Assembly: GCA_009733575.1 (NCBI GenBank)
Contig: ML769675.1
Span: 22,069-86,068 of the forward strand
Source: Gymnopus androsaceus JB14
Taxonomy: Eukaryota; Basidiomycota; Agaricomycetes; Agaricales; Omphalotaceae
Direction: 5' to 3'
Length of the DNA: 64,000 nt
In this document: positions 45,900 to 58,192 of the stretch, one piece after another
How positions within the stretch are numbered: position 1 is the first letter of the stretch
Layout: every line of letters begins with the position of its first letter
Notes under the pieces: model-generated
What the model was told of the DNA's origin: nothing
Databases searched by the model: none
What the model saw: only the letters and a program-made list of their open reading frames with translations
Program-made: the position numbers and the translations under genes

Positions 45900-46416
45900 A
45901 GAAGTTTGAGTTCAGTTTTGGTCAAGTTGGTAACCAAAATATTTCCTTTCATTTAGGATACAACGCGAGGAGCATGAATGTTTGCTTCAATTAGTAGTGA
46001 AGCGCAGTAACAAGCCAAGTATACATCCATTTCCGTCTTGTGCAGAATCAAGTGCGGACAGCAATGTGTAACCACAAATTCACGGTTAACCTGATCCCTT
46101 GGGAGTTGCTGAATGCATGTTCTCAAAGCAATGAAGAAACAATAAACGTTACCAGTCCTGCGACCATCTAGCCCGATGGAAGTACGTATGCTTGGATACC
46201 ATTTGATTTGGTTCTGAACCTTTATAATTAGCTACACAAACGCATGCAAGAGCGCGTATTCTTGTACTTGACGATAAATTCATAAGACGTCCTGAGAAAA
46301 TTCGATAGGAGTACTGTTCCTTTCGATTCCGAGCAGGGAGAGGAAGGCAATGCTACTCGCAACATTTAGTGGTGGCTGTCGTTGCTGTAAACCAGACAGT
46401 ATAATAGATACCATAA
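45900..46416. other. intergenic, no gene seen
   Basis: Spacer between the G1 peptidase promoter and the 174-aa gene. Nothing coding. Confidence 0.5.
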
Positions 46417-46941
46417 CTAGAGAGAAATTGAGCCGACTTGTGGCCACACGTCGAAGTCTCCCGGTTGAGGAAGTATTTCATTCAAGAGTGCAGCACATAT
46501 CCGAAGGTTAGCTCGAAAAGGGAATCGTAGCCTAGTTGAGGCAAAAGGAATCTGATTCACATGAGGGAAGAAGTCGGGAACTGTATTATAAGCGCTCGCC
46601 GACGTATAGCGATTGCCGAAGCTTGCCAAAGTTCGACTGTCGACGACGTCGTAGCCTTCGTCTGAGTGGAGCTCGACTTCGAGGTCTCTCAAAACGATGA
46701 GGCCTGACGTAACTCCCATCTTGGAGACAAGCTTGACATGAAGAAGATATTCAACGCAATCAAGGCTTGCGAGAGGCTGAGCAAGTTGCCGCTCGATCTC
46801 GCGGCGAAGGGGCAGACGTCTTTTAAGTAGGTTTGCATCGCTGTATATATGACTTCTCATCTGTTTGACGCTTAATTTCGTTCGTATAACAAATGGGAGA
46901 TTTCTCCTAATTGTATCTGAAGTAGAGCTTTTCGCTGGCAT
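46417..46941 (-). CDS. 174-aa hypothetical protein, single exon
   Basis: Function unknown. One open frame from ATG 46941: MPAKSSTSDTIRRNLPFVIR, a basic region (NLLKRRLPLRREIERQLAQP), a middle part of alternating strands (LLHVKLVSKMGVTSGLIVLR, DLEVELHSDEGYDVVDSRTL), and the end PGDFDVWPQVGSISL. No signal peptide or helix. It could be a real small gene or a fragment. It lies between the G1 peptidase and membrane protein B on the same strand. Confidence 0.4.
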   Translation of the reverse strand: MPAKSSTSDTIRRNLPFVIRTKLSVKQMRSHIYSDANLLKRRLPLRREIERQLAQPLASLDCVEYLLHVKLVSKMGVTSGLIVLRDLEVELHSDEGYDVVDSRTLASFGNRYTSASAYNTVPDFFPHVNQIPFASTRLRFPFRANLRICAALLNEILPQPGDFDVWPQVGSISL

Positions 46942-47083
46942 GGAAAAGAGCTAATGTCTACGTCGAGTCTGCTTATCGAACACAATATCGCCATGAGCAA
47001 CATCAAATTTACATGGCTATCATCGTTAATACAACTTGGATACACATACAAACCGAAGGAAATACAAAGTTTGAAGGTTGGGG

Positions 47084-48651
47084 TTAAACAAAATCCTTCC
47101 GATAACCTTTCTCCATGACCACATCATCCTCATCTATCGAAGAATGCGTGATGTCTAATACTGATGTGAGCTGTCCCCTCGAGGCAAACCTGGCCGTAGA
47201 AACTGTTGCTCCTCCTACTACAGGCCGCCGAGTTCCACTAGAGCCTGAGTAATTGTAGACTTTCGCCGAAGTCTGTTCGAGATCTACGTTCACACCCATA
47301 GCGACTCGAACAATGATCAAGGTGGGGGAAATGGCCTGATACAATCAGTGTTCAAGCCTATGCTACAATGGACGGAGAAGACTCACCACGACCTCTGCCA
47401 AGATGGCGAATAGGTTCGGGCTGGGAACAACAAGTTGTCCAACAAGAAGAGCTACAAGTATTGCCACTGGATATAAGACCCCAGATTCCAATCTAAAACC
47501 CAGTCAATAATGTACATAACTCAAGCATAAATGGGCTCACATAATGGCAATGATTCTTTTGTATTTCTGCTGCGATCCGTTTCGACCATATGAAACGTTG
47601 ATACTCCGACTAATCCACCAGATTCTCCCGGCTACATCATGAAGTTAACGAGGATTAATGCGGAGAAATATGAACAGATCTCACCGATAAGACTCGTGAC
47701 AAGTGCATTGACAAGAAGGTTGACAATCATGAATGCCAAGGTCATAGCAGTTGCATTTTCGACCCAGAAGATATCGGAAGGAGACATAGTTTGATCTTGG
47801 GGCCCGTCAACAATGAGCGCGACTCTCAAGCGAATGGCAGCATCGAGTATGGCCAATGCTGCGGAGTAAGTATTAGGATATGATTAACACTCAAGCTGAG
47901 AGGAAACGGGGATACCCACCATTGTTCAGGATAACTATAATAACGGGCAAAGCGATAACACGTTTCCGGAAACCCCACACTGCGTAGAGACGATACAGCT
48001 AAAATTTCCATACATGTATGAGTTTCTGTTCTTCTGAAGAGACGGTAGATAATCTTCACCAAAATTGTATCAGCTGCAATGCTAAAGAGAGTCATAAGTA
48101 CAATATTAGTGGAAATTTGGAGAGTTGACCCACTTTGCGAAAGTATACATCAATAGAACCATTTCCCTACACTCAGTGATCAGTGAACAATGAAAGGAGA
48201 TTATATTGCCTGAGACGCACTCTAAAATGTTCAAAAAGAGGACCTTGCTCTTTGCTTGCGTGGCTGAGGTGACCTCCCCGTTGAAGTCTTCAAATGTGAG
48301 AATGATACCACCGGCAGATCCCACAATGTCCAGCACGAGAGCTGCAGTAGCAAAAATAAAGAGAGCGACAAGAGCAGGAACAAAAACTCGGCGCTGAGCT
48401 TGCGGGCCATTATTGCGAGAAAGAAGATACAAAGCGCTGGGGAACAATATGAGATAGATACCTAAGAACAGAGAAACGGTCGAAATCAATTTCCGAGGGA
48501 GGGCGGTCGGACGACCTACCGTACAGTAAGACAGCAATCTATAAACGACGTTCTTGTCAGCCCATCACAATTGTAAAGGGAAGATCCGAATCGATCTACA
48601 CACCGAAATTACAATGAAAGGATTGATAACAAATGCATATTCCAGTGCCAT
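47084..48651 (-). CDS. fungal multi-helix membrane protein B
   Basis: Start 48651: MALEYAFVINPFIVIS joins IAVLLYG, then IYLILFPSALYLLSR (helix 1), VPALVALFIFATAALVLDIV (helix 2), a loop (FNGEVTSATQAKSKVLFLNI), VFICDSIVIYRLYAVWGFRK in the exon around 47960-48060 (YRLYAVWGFRKRVIALPVII), IFWVENATAMTLAFMIVNLL and VNALVTSLI, IWWISRSINVSYGRNGSQQK, and YPVAILVALLVGQLVVPSPN, followed by AISPTLIIVRVAMGVNVDLE. The hydrophilic tail ends KGYRKDFV at 47084. The IYRLYAVW string between helices is typical of Agaricomycete seven-helix proteins of unknown function, the same broad family as membrane protein A but not a close copy. Confidence 0.8.
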
Positions 48652-49490
48652 TGTTGATAACCAGTATCTAGACAGAGAAAAGCTGCACGCGGTGAACAAA
48701 AGTGATAGGATCGGAAGGTAGAGCGACAGAAAGTTTCCTGAGTTAAGTTCTGTTATATACTTACTTTCAACAGCGCCGTCTTAGGCCAGAACTCAATTCT
48801 AGAACCCACATATCACCAATGGACCTGAGGGCGCTGTCTGACTACTATCAATGACAATGCAACTATCATGATCCCCGTTGCAATCAATGCAATGAGCGCT
48901 TTTTCTCGGGGTTGCCTTTCTGATGCTACTCGGATTCGTTTTGGGACTCTGGTGGGGGTTTCAAGCTGTTCAAGCTGAAATCTGATGAGTCTATAGCTCA
49001 GCTAGTCACTGTGATAGGAGATAGGAAGCAAACTGAGAGCCGCAAATCGTCCTAGAAACTATGCTTGATGATGATGAGCTCAACGCCAACTAAGATACAA
49101 TCAGACTGAGACTGGAAGCAGAAGTACCGTAAACTTACATTTCCGGCGTGGAGCGCAGAATTTATTGACCATTAGATGTGACCTCAAACGTATCAGAAGA
49201 CACTTTGAAAGTAAACAAGGTTCAAATAAGTAGCAAACCCGTGCTCGAGTTTATCGGGTTTTGAGTGACCTACTGTTAGATCGCAGATAAAATCGTCAGC
49301 ACAACCAGATACTTGATCTGAGACTTAAGGATCAATCGTACGGGCAAAGAGTACATCGAGATACCAAGTTTGCAGAAATCCAATCATTAGATTGAGTTCA
49401 ATGTTTGCAGGATGGGCGTTGAGCGCAGCGGGCAAATCATTTGATTCTGTAATCGCTCGCAATCAATTCATAATACAAGATAGCGGTCTG
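48652..49490. other. intergenic, no gene seen
   Basis: Upstream of membrane protein B. No coding frame with splice structure seen. Confidence 0.5.
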
Positions 49491-51509
49491 TTAAAGAAAA
49501 TCCATACTAGCCCCACGATCTGGAGGGAGGAAATCCTTAACTAAGCTCTGAACATCTCTTGGCCATCCGACGCCAGAGCCCAATAGCACTTGCACCTCTT
49601 TCGGCAACTTTGTCAACTCTGAGAGGATCGATAAAGGGATAATCAGCCTCCCAGGGACATTGCGCTTGATATCCAGTATGACCTCTCTCAATGAGAATTG
49701 TTCTTCAGGAACAGAGCAGCGTTTGCGTAACATTCCGAAGAGCATTTGCGCTTGCCATTCGTACATTGTGTTTGAGACATGGATGTCATCGTATTCCCGG
49801 ATGAGGAGGCGTTGGAGATTGGGAAGGAATGAGAATTGGAGAGGCATTGGCGCGCTAGGTATGGAGGCACCAAGTTCGTTGGTGGAATCATCGTCTTTAT
49901 TCTCCGCAATCCACATCGAATATAGGACATGATTCCACACATAGTCCGTTCCGATTAGTTCCAGTGACTTCAACCCAGGCACAGCGCGCAAAAATGCACA
50001 CAACTGTGGGCCTCCAATTCCAGGGAAGTTGAGCTGGAACTGCTCCAAGTGCGCGAATCCCGAGCGCTGCTGCAACTGAATTAGACCAAAGTCTTCGGAC
50101 GTGAAGAGACTGAAGTCCAAGTTTGCATTCGGTTGATGATTGAGAGGTGGGACGGGCGTGAAGATTCGTAACGTTCGGAGAGCTGGGAGGGACAAACGAT
50201 AGAATATAGGCGCCATGTAGGTGTTTAGCCTATATCCCGCAGGTATATCTGTGTCTGCGGCATCATCGTTGGGGTCTGAGTTCGTAAAGGTGATGTAACG
50301 GTTAAAGTCCAGGAAAAGGTAAGTTAAATGAGGGAAGCATATGAAGTTTTGGGGATCCGTATTCGCATCAGAGTACCGAAGATAGTCTTCGTCACTCGAT
50401 TTCCACCCAAGCATGCGTATTTCGCATACCTGCAAACTGCCCGGCGCACATTCCCAGAGCAAGTCGCGTAGGTCCGAAGGTTCGTCAGTGTTTTCGTGGA
50501 TCGTAAGGTGGGTTAGTTGCTGAAGTTGATTATTTACTATGAAATTGCTCCAAGCGAATGAGAGACAAGGAACACCATGTTCGGCGCTGAGCCAAAGACG
50601 CCTCAATTTCGGGGTACGTAAAAAGGTGTCTGTTTCCGGCACGTCTATATCGCATCTGTTGCAGAATTCTGAATGGAGGACAAGAGTGAGACTCTCTAGT
50701 TCGGGCCATTGAAAATTTAATGCGTCGTCACGCTCATAGGAAATAAGAGGCTGGAGGAACATATCCCGAGCTTCAATGTGCAGTGAACGTGCATATTGTA
50801 GCGCGTACTCGTAGAAAGACCGCAATTGGCTGATCATTTCCAAATCAGAAGGGGTCGGTTTATCCATTTTTCGCCTGTGGGATAAGAAATTTAATGGCCC
50901 AGGACGCGACTCGAAGCATAAACTAACGTCAAGAGCACGCCAGCAGTCAATTGCCCGCTGGGCCATTTCCATTCCCAAGCAAACGCGGTCAATGGAGTGT
51001 TCCGACTTGATGAGGAGAAAGAGCGAGGTCCAGAGCGATGGGGTACTGTGGATAATATCCCGCCATTTAGTACAGACCAAGCTGAGGATGAACCATGGCG
51101 GGACAATACCACATGTAAGCCGGGAATATGGACTACCCCAAGCATGGGGATCTGGCGAGAGCGAAGAGGAGAACTTTCCTAGCTGGCGACCAGCCCTCTC
51201 ATCCGCATCCCACAAGTCCCAGACATATCCAAGGATTTCAGCTATAATTTCGGTTGGCAGACGACCCCCCATCCACGAAATATTTTCGTTCCGCCGCTTT
51301 AAGAACGAGCAGACCAGCGCAACAATTCCGACCAGATCCTCCGCAGCCACTGCGTTTGTATTAGATTTTGCGAGAGTACAGGAGTTGTGCATAACTGCGA
51401 CATCCTCAGTCGATAGATTGAGATGGGTGGCGAAACTCTGCTGTACGTCATTGGAATTCACGAGACACATGGCAAGATCCTCTTTGTTGCCTGCAAGGGA
51501 GTGAATCAT
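49491..51509 (-). CDS. F-box protein, 672 aa, single exon
   Basis: Presumed substrate adaptor of an SCF ubiquitin ligase. From ATG 51509 the N-terminal ~70 residues are helical (LVGIVALVCSFLKRR), followed by the F-box, residues ~80-180: GGRLPTEIIAEILGYVWDLW .. IVPPWFILSLVCTKWRDIIH with STPSLWTSLFLL. The rest is a leucine-rich, irregular repeat region (LRRLWLSAEHGVPCLSFAWS, LRTLRIFTPVPPLNHQPNAN, FLPNLQRLLIREYDDI). It is unrelated in detail to the tandem F-box pair at 37-42 kb. Divergent from histone H4. Confidence 0.85.
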   Translation of the reverse strand: MIHSLAGNKEDLAMCLVNSNDVQQSFATHLNLSTEDVAVMHNSCTLAKSNTNAVAAEDLVGIVALVCSFLKRRNENISWMGGRLPTEIIAEILGYVWDLWDADERAGRQLGKFSSSLSPDPHAWGSPYSRLTCGIVPPWFILSLVCTKWRDIIHSTPSLWTSLFLLIKSEHSIDRVCLGMEMAQRAIDCWRALDVSLCFESRPGPLNFLSHRRKMDKPTPSDLEMISQLRSFYEYALQYARSLHIEARDMFLQPLISYERDDALNFQWPELESLTLVLHSEFCNRCDIDVPETDTFLRTPKLRRLWLSAEHGVPCLSFAWSNFIVNNQLQQLTHLTIHENTDEPSDLRDLLWECAPGSLQVCEIRMLGWKSSDEDYLRYSDANTDPQNFICFPHLTYLFLDFNRYITFTNSDPNDDAADTDIPAGYRLNTYMAPIFYRLSLPALRTLRIFTPVPPLNHQPNANLDFSLFTSEDFGLIQLQQRSGFAHLEQFQLNFPGIGGPQLCAFLRAVPGLKSLELIGTDYVWNHVLYSMWIAENKDDDSTNELGASIPSAPMPLQFSFLPNLQRLLIREYDDIHVSNTMYEWQAQMLFGMLRKRCSVPEEQFSLREVILDIKRNVPGRLIIPLSILSELTKLPKEVQVLLGSGVGWPRDVQSLVKDFLPPDRGASMDFL

Positions 51510-52346
51510 GATGAAGGTGGGCAGATATACAGTGGGTGAACACCGAACAGTGTAGATATGGCACGCAAGAGGAAAGGAAGACAGGTGGTGCTCCGTTCCT
51601 GACGAGAGCTCTGGATATTCAATTAGTTTAGAGCGGAAAGGATTATTTCGTAGAGGACGTACGTTGACCTTTGTAGCAGGTATAGAGCTATCGCTGGAAA
51701 AACCAAGTTCTTTTATGAGAAAAAAGAAACAATAGAGCTGGGACCTACTCGAACCTACTCGAACAACTGTATTCCAAGTATGTGACGTTTAATTGTTCTC
51801 AACAACAATTGGAATTGACTTTTTAAACAAAAAGTCTGGTTACGGGAAGTGGCGTTACTGATATAGGAAGAGTCTAATTGTTCTCATTAAATCACTTGGA
51901 AGTATTAAAAATGAACTAACCTCCTCTACTTGCTTGACTTCGAAACAAACACTTCGAAAAAACAACAACCGCAATTACAGAACGCGGAGAGGGCTTGAAA
52001 AGGACCAAAAGGCAGTCACCAAGACTCAATTCGAGCATCTGGCACATATTGATTAGCTCTAGTGAAGCTTCTTGGGTGCAATGTACGATGGCGTAAAAAA
52101 GATATTAAGGATAAGGCGGAGGATAGAGAATGGAGGAGGTGTCATTATTACACGTCGAAACAAAGGCTTACCTCGAGTCTGGTAATATGATCATAATTCA
52201 CGCTCCTAGTCAGGATTATCGGGTGCTCGGTAGGGTTTCTGTACGTTGGACTGTGGTAGAAACTAGTGAGCCAATATTTATATGAGATCAGCCGCGCTTA
52301 GCGCGCATGACACACAAACTCGATCCACGTGCCTCACGCGCCTAAG
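51510..52346. other. divergent promoter region, F-box / histone H4
   Basis: About 950 bp separates the F-box start from the H4 start. Contains a short direct repeat (acctactcga twice near 51746-51767). No gene. Confidence 0.45.
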
Positions 52347-52354
52347 TATAAATT
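52347..52354 (+). promoter_or_regulatory. TATA box of histone H4
   Basis: TATAAATT, 113 bp before the H4 ATG, consistent with a strong S-phase promoter. Confidence 0.55.
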
Positions 52355-52459
52355 CTCCCAAACGCTCTTGTTTACAAACTCCCATCTTCAACCAATCTTC
52401 GAGCTCGCCCGACAACAACCCACTTATCTTCTACCCACTTTATCACTCATCTTCATACA

Positions 52460-52932
<473 letters not shown>

Positions 52933-53620
52933 TGGCGGGTCTTTTGTGAGCTACTGTGTTTTTCTCGTCCTGATTGTACCTGATGTGCTTCTCCTTAGGT
53001 GTCTCTATTGTATTTCTGTATTCGATTTGTAACATCCTTTGTACTGTATCGACTGTCTTATATTATCCCAAGGCATACGAATCCACTAGACACAAACGTT
53101 CTTTTGACGCCCAGTGTTTATTTTGGTTGCTAAACAAGGCTTGATTCACCGATCAGCCAGCGTATGAAGGTGTGTCAAACATACGGGTCCCTTGGAAGGA
53201 CGAATATTTCCGCAGGTCGAGTCATCTTGCGGCAGTACTTATAGTGGGAGATGTGATCTCGTCTACCTTTCACCGCTATAGAATGGGTTATTTGGATTCC
53301 AGGCCAAATCCATATTCGGAACATTACCTCGAGTTACCTCGGCAAGGCCATCAACCTTACCTCGCCTTGACTCCATCAAGGTACCGGATCCGTCACCTCG
53401 GTCTCAACTTGGTCTCAGCTTGCGGCAGCACTAATTCCAGGTGCCCTTCAAATAATAAGGTTCAATGGAAGACCTGGGATCCAGATGGCATGACATCGAG
53501 AATGCCGCTGGTGTAGAGTATATAGACCACAACACAAGATAGACCACAACACAAGGCAGCCCTTGTGCATTTGTCCCTCAACTGATCAAACTCGAAATTT
53601 ACGTTTGTGTAGACGCAACA
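52933..53620. other. spacer with a 17-bp perfect tandem repeat
   Basis: H4 3' region and P450 A promoter. The string tagaccacaacacaag followed by a/g occurs twice back to back at 53523-53556, about 65 bp before the P450 A start. The 5' leader from about 53555 on matches the leader of P450 B. Confidence 0.5.
53523..53556. repeat. 17-bp tandem duplication
   Basis: Two adjacent copies that differ only in the last base, about 65 bp upstream of the P450 A start codon. No such pair is seen at P450 B. Confidence 0.75.
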
Positions 53621-56066
53621 ATGCCCTTCCTCGATATGCTCAAGCATGACATCCTTTCATCCGCTTCTAATTTGTCGCTCGACTTGGACAGACTGTGGGT
53701 CAATTTGAAAATGTCATTGTTGACACTGGATCGTTCCGTACTACAACTACTGGTAATATCAGTAGTTGCGCTCATTGTCCTAAAGAGTTTGAGCAAATCC
53801 AAAGGCAAGATGCCTCCAGGCCCTCGTGGTTTACCCATTCTTGGCAACATCTTCCAGCTTCCACAGTATCAATGGTTTAGGTTTACAGAATGGAAGGAGC
53901 AGTACGGTCTGTGCACCTTGGATACCTTTTTCACGCGCCTTCTAATCTCTTACTGAAGGACCTATCTTTTCTTTGAATATGGCTGGAAATCCTGTGATCG
54001 TGCTCAATAGCCACGAAGTTGTTACGGAGCTTCTAGGCACGCTCTCTCTGTGTGTATGAAATACGACTCATTGATTTGATTCCGTAGAAAAACGCTCCAC
54101 GATATACAGCGACCGTCCTCGTTTCATTATGGCTCATGAAATTCTGACCGGGGGTATCTTCGTAGCTCTTTCTGGATACAATGCACTGTACGTTCCTTTT
54201 TCGTTAACCAAGTCAAGTCATTTCTTATTTATAGTGACCAGTTGGCGAAAACTACGTCGCGCAGGACAAGAGGGATTGAACGTTCGTGCATCAGAGAAGT
54301 TCCAGCCCTTGCAGCAAGAGGAAGCCCGATTCCTTGCCTATCAGATGATGAAGAACTCGCGAGACTGGGATGATCATATGCGTAGGTATGTTGCAATATT
54401 TCACTTTACAATCCCATCGACTCCCTCTCATGCCTTTCTAGGTCAGCAGCGTCAAGTATCTTGCGCGCCGTATATGGCTGGGATCCTATCCAGAACTCCG
54501 ACGACCCACTCATCACACGAATTAATGATTTGGCGCATCGTATTATCCGTGCAGCACTACCGGGAGCTTATCTCGTTGAGATGTTCCCTATGATGTTGTA
54601 TCTCCCTAATTGGATGGCGAAGTGGAAGCGTGAGGGTTTGGAATGGCATAGAAAGGACACGGAGATGTTCGAGGGGTTTATGGGTAAGCGAGAATCTTGA
54701 TTGTCGTGTCAGACTGCTGATTTATTCCATGCCTTTAGATAAAGTTAAGACCGAAATGGTAGGTGTTGTAGCTTCTTCCTTCTTATAAGAACGGTTCATA
54801 CCTCCAAATCGTAGGCTACGCAGGGTAATAAGCCTAGCCTGGCCGCGTCTTTACTGAGTCAACAAGTCAAACATGATCTATCTCCAAAAGAAACTGCTTG
54901 GTTAGCGGGCACAATGTTGTATGTTCGCTACTACCCTATTCCGACGTGCTTTACACTTATCAATGTTATCTACAGTGCAGCTGGAGCCGAAACTGTATGC
55001 TTTCATTTTCTACCCTGCTTTCAAAATCAATATTTTCTCTCTTCTTAGACTGCCGCCGCTCTCTCGGTGTTCATGTTGGCTATGACATTGTATCCAGATT
55101 CCATGCGAAAGGCCCAACGAGAGATTGACAGTGTCGTAGGCCGGGGTCGTTTACCCACTTTTGCAGACCGCTCGCATTTGTCGTACCTACGAGCAATGGT
55201 CAAGGAAGTATTGCGGTGGCGTCCTGTCGCTCCTTTAGGTGATACTTCATCGACTACCTCCCAAACTACTTTATCTTACAGTACCATTTGTAGGCTTACC
55301 TCGCCGAACATCCGAGGTATTTCTTTGTGCTTTGGGATCCTAGTTGAGAAATATTTAATGAAAATACCATCTATACTTTCAGGATGACTGGTACAACGGG
55401 TATTTCATACCAAAGGGAACGGTGGTGATTGCTAATGCATGGCTAGTTATCTTTTGGTATTATTACCGCTCACTCACTCAATCTTATCTACAGGGCCATG
55501 AACAGGTAATCTACTGTGTTGAATCCGGATCAGTATTGAAACGTCATTTCTACGCACTGTTAGAGATCCTCGTTTCTTCCCTGATTTTGATGAATTCCGA
55601 CCGGAACATTTCCTGGACGAGAACGACAATGAGATAGACATTCCTGGCACACATGGACAAGGTCACGTCACATATGGATATGGCAGACGGTAAGTTGAAG
55701 CGACTCATACTTTTATCATCGCTAGACCTATTCTTTTGCGTGTTGCTCAGGATGTGTATGGGAATGCATGTGGCGAACCAAGCTCTTTTCATCAACATGG
55801 CCACCATATTATGGGCAGCGGACATCAATCCAACGAAGGATGATAAAGGGAGTCCAATTCTACCATCGAAAGATGCTTGCGTTGATGAAGGTTTGGTCGT
55901 GTAAGTCTTCCTCTATCACTGAAATGAATATGTACTGTTTGACGAACTTTGGATTTCTTTCAGGAGACCAGTGGCGTTCCCTTGCACTATTACGCCTAGG
56001 ACAGCAGATGCGATGGCCATGGTGATGCAAGCCGTGTGGTCAGAGCTTGGCGAATTAAATGAATAG
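53621..56066 (+). CDS. cytochrome P450 monooxygenase A
   Basis: Haem-thiolate monooxygenase, ER-anchored. Start 53621: MPFLDMLKHDILSSASN; the anchor is LDRSVLQLLVISVVALIVLK followed by the Pro-rich hinge KMPPGPRGLPILGN. Exons join in order through FTEWKEQYGPIFSLNMAGNP, RRAGQEGLNVRASEKFQPLQ, the I-helix AGAETTAAAL, the ExxR motif in VKEVLRWRPVAPLGLPRRTS, DDWYNGYFIPKGTVVIANAW, and the haem loop YGYGRRMCMGMHVANQALF (Cys present; Tyr at the usual first Phe). It ends SELGELNE at 56066. Length ~510 aa, many short introns; no break seen. Paired with the inverted copy at 61324-63768. Sequence type resembles fungal O-demethylase/CYP64-like clans, but the substrate is unknown. Confidence 0.92.
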
Positions 56067-56460
56067 TTGACTGACTCTTGTATTCCTTTGTATGTTGAGA
56101 ATGAAATCCTAGATCGACTCTGTCAAGAGGGAGCTGAAAAGTTTGCAGAAGGTTAGAGAAGAGGCCCATGAGCTCAAACTAAATCTTACTGAATTGGCTG
56201 GAGGGCTTGGGATTGTCGCAGTGGGTCTTGGGTGAGTCTCTTCAATTTCAGTTTGGTTTGAGTCTATATATCCTGGCATTCGGATTGAAATAAAATATGG
56301 ATTGCCAATAATTTCATACTATCAAATTGAACGAGTGAATTCCGAATTAGAAATTCCCTTTACAAGTACTATACACTTTCGCGCGCGCACAAGAAAGCAA
56401 AAACATAAGACTTCTATCCAGTGGTCTCCTGATGCTCAACTTATGCTACAGCCCGCATCT
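56067..56460 (+). other. orphan exon-like stretch after P450 A
   Basis: At ~56113-56232 an open frame reads IDSVKRELKSLQKVREEAHE and LKLNLTELAGGLGIVAVGLG after a CTAG acceptor-like site and before GTGAGT. It looks like a coiled coil and a helix from some other gene. I see no start or further exons. Confidence 0.3.
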
Positions 56461-58192
56461 TCATGTTCGACTACGAGTTTGGTCGTTATTGTGACCTAGA
56501 GAAACATGATTATCATGCAAGCTCAAGGTAACATGAAAAGCATACCTCAACTTGGTTCCATAGATCCAGTCAGTAGGCTCATCACGAAATAGGCCAGTAA
56601 TTGATCTAAACAGACTGAATGAAGGCACCTTTTCAGCCAGCTCGGGATTTGCGCTGATACTGACTTCCGATTGAGGGGATTTAGGCTCGAAAACCGGCGT
56701 CGCAAAAGGATGCGGTAGATATGACATATGAGGAATATGAGATAAATGGGGGAGGTGGCGACAACTGGGTCTAGTGGCTTGTGGGAGCTGTAGACTGGGA
56801 CTAAGATTGGGTGATACGAAGGTTGAAATTGATGATTGCTGGGTGGCAAACGTATTCAGTTCCTTAGCTGAGAGACGATTTTGACGACGACTCTTGAGAC
56901 CAGTAGCCCAGAACAGAGCGTAGGAGTTTAAAGTAACCTGCAATGTAGATCAGCATAAGAAATACTCAGTAAGTTTATTACACCTACGTCGACCCCACAA
57001 CTAGCCAAACAAATCCATCCCAATTCATGACCTTGAAGGATAGCGAGAACACCAATATTAACCTGAAGAGAGTTGGGACATCAATCTTTCAATGGAAAAT
57101 CCGGACATACTGTGGAGGTAGTCAAACCGATAAGCGAAGCACTGCAACCACAGTCAGTACAACGACCACACATCAGAAACATGCTCATACTCACACTAAT
57201 GCCCTTCTCGCCAATCTCTTCACCTTCTGTTTCGGATGACCATTTTTTAAAATAGGCCATAGGAACATTGAAGTTAGAAATACATTGATATATCTAAAAA
57301 TTTGTGAGCTCGGATCCCAAGAGGAGCGGTGATTTACACCTACAGATCATAGGACAATAAAGGAATGGATGAAATTACTTTGAGACCAATCACGCACGCA
57401 TCATCACCAGACCGAAGAAGAGAAATTCGACCTAATAATGATAAAGACTCGGCGCGTCATTAACAAAACTCACAGCGAAAACTTACCTGCAATCATGAGT
57501 GCAATGACAACCGCGTAAAGACCGACTGTGATGAAACATATGATATCCACCGGAGACTTCAGTCGACTGCGACCTTCAACGGGGGCCCATACTATATGCA
57601 CCCTCTCAACTACAGAACGAACTGTTAAATGCGCGATTCTCATGCATTAAAGTCACGTACTGAGATAAAAGTACACGAGGATCTTGGAGGTGGCGTAGAA
57701 TGCGATGCAGAGGTCGATCGCTACCGAACATACCGAGGCACTGAGATCTAGCCCAACGCCAAATGTAAGGATCCCACCTACAAAAGGTAGGAAAAAATTA
57801 GCATGATCGACTCTCAACGTTGCACCCGAAAAGGGTCCCGTACTTGAAAATACAAACAACCACGAGTCCAAAAGCACGAGAACAAGACAAAGTCTGGGCC
57901 AGGGGATATTTACGAGATCAGATAAACTTGACAGTCTCTCTCCAGCCAACCGTCGAGAAATGCAATGTGTTAAAACAGTGATCCCTAGTGAGAATAAGTC
58001 GGGTAATAAGTATAGCTTCGATCTTGGTCGATGAGAGTAGAGTAGCGAACCTAGAAATTGAGCGAGTGAACTAAGGAGTTGCATGCCCACAGAAGAGAAT
58101 CCTGGGGATGGCATGGCTCCTGGAATCTGAGCGACAGAAGAACGAAATGAGATCGCGTCAGTGTCTAAGGAACGATTATATATATACACCAT
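56461..58192 (-). CDS. fungal multi-helix membrane protein C
   Basis: Start 58192 (MVYIYNRSLDTDAISFRSSV). Helical segments: MQLLSSLAQFLGSLLYS, LYLLPDLFSLGITVLTHCIS, RLCLVLVLLDSWLFVFSSTG, LPFVGGILTFGVGLDLSASV, CSVAIDLCIAFYATSKILVY with FYLS, then SRLKSPVDIICFITVGLYAV and VIALMIAG (SPVD start is visible at about 57560), KKWSSETEGEEIGEKGISIS in a loop, GHELGWICLASCGVDV, VTLNSYALFWATGLKSRRQN and a Ser/Pro-rich cytosolic tail. The segments ATSKILVYFYL, RLKSP and ELGWICL match an unnamed fungal seven-helix family. The 3' end is uncertain: a donor after GTKLR may add a small last exon. It lies wholly between the two inverted P450 genes. Confidence 0.7.
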
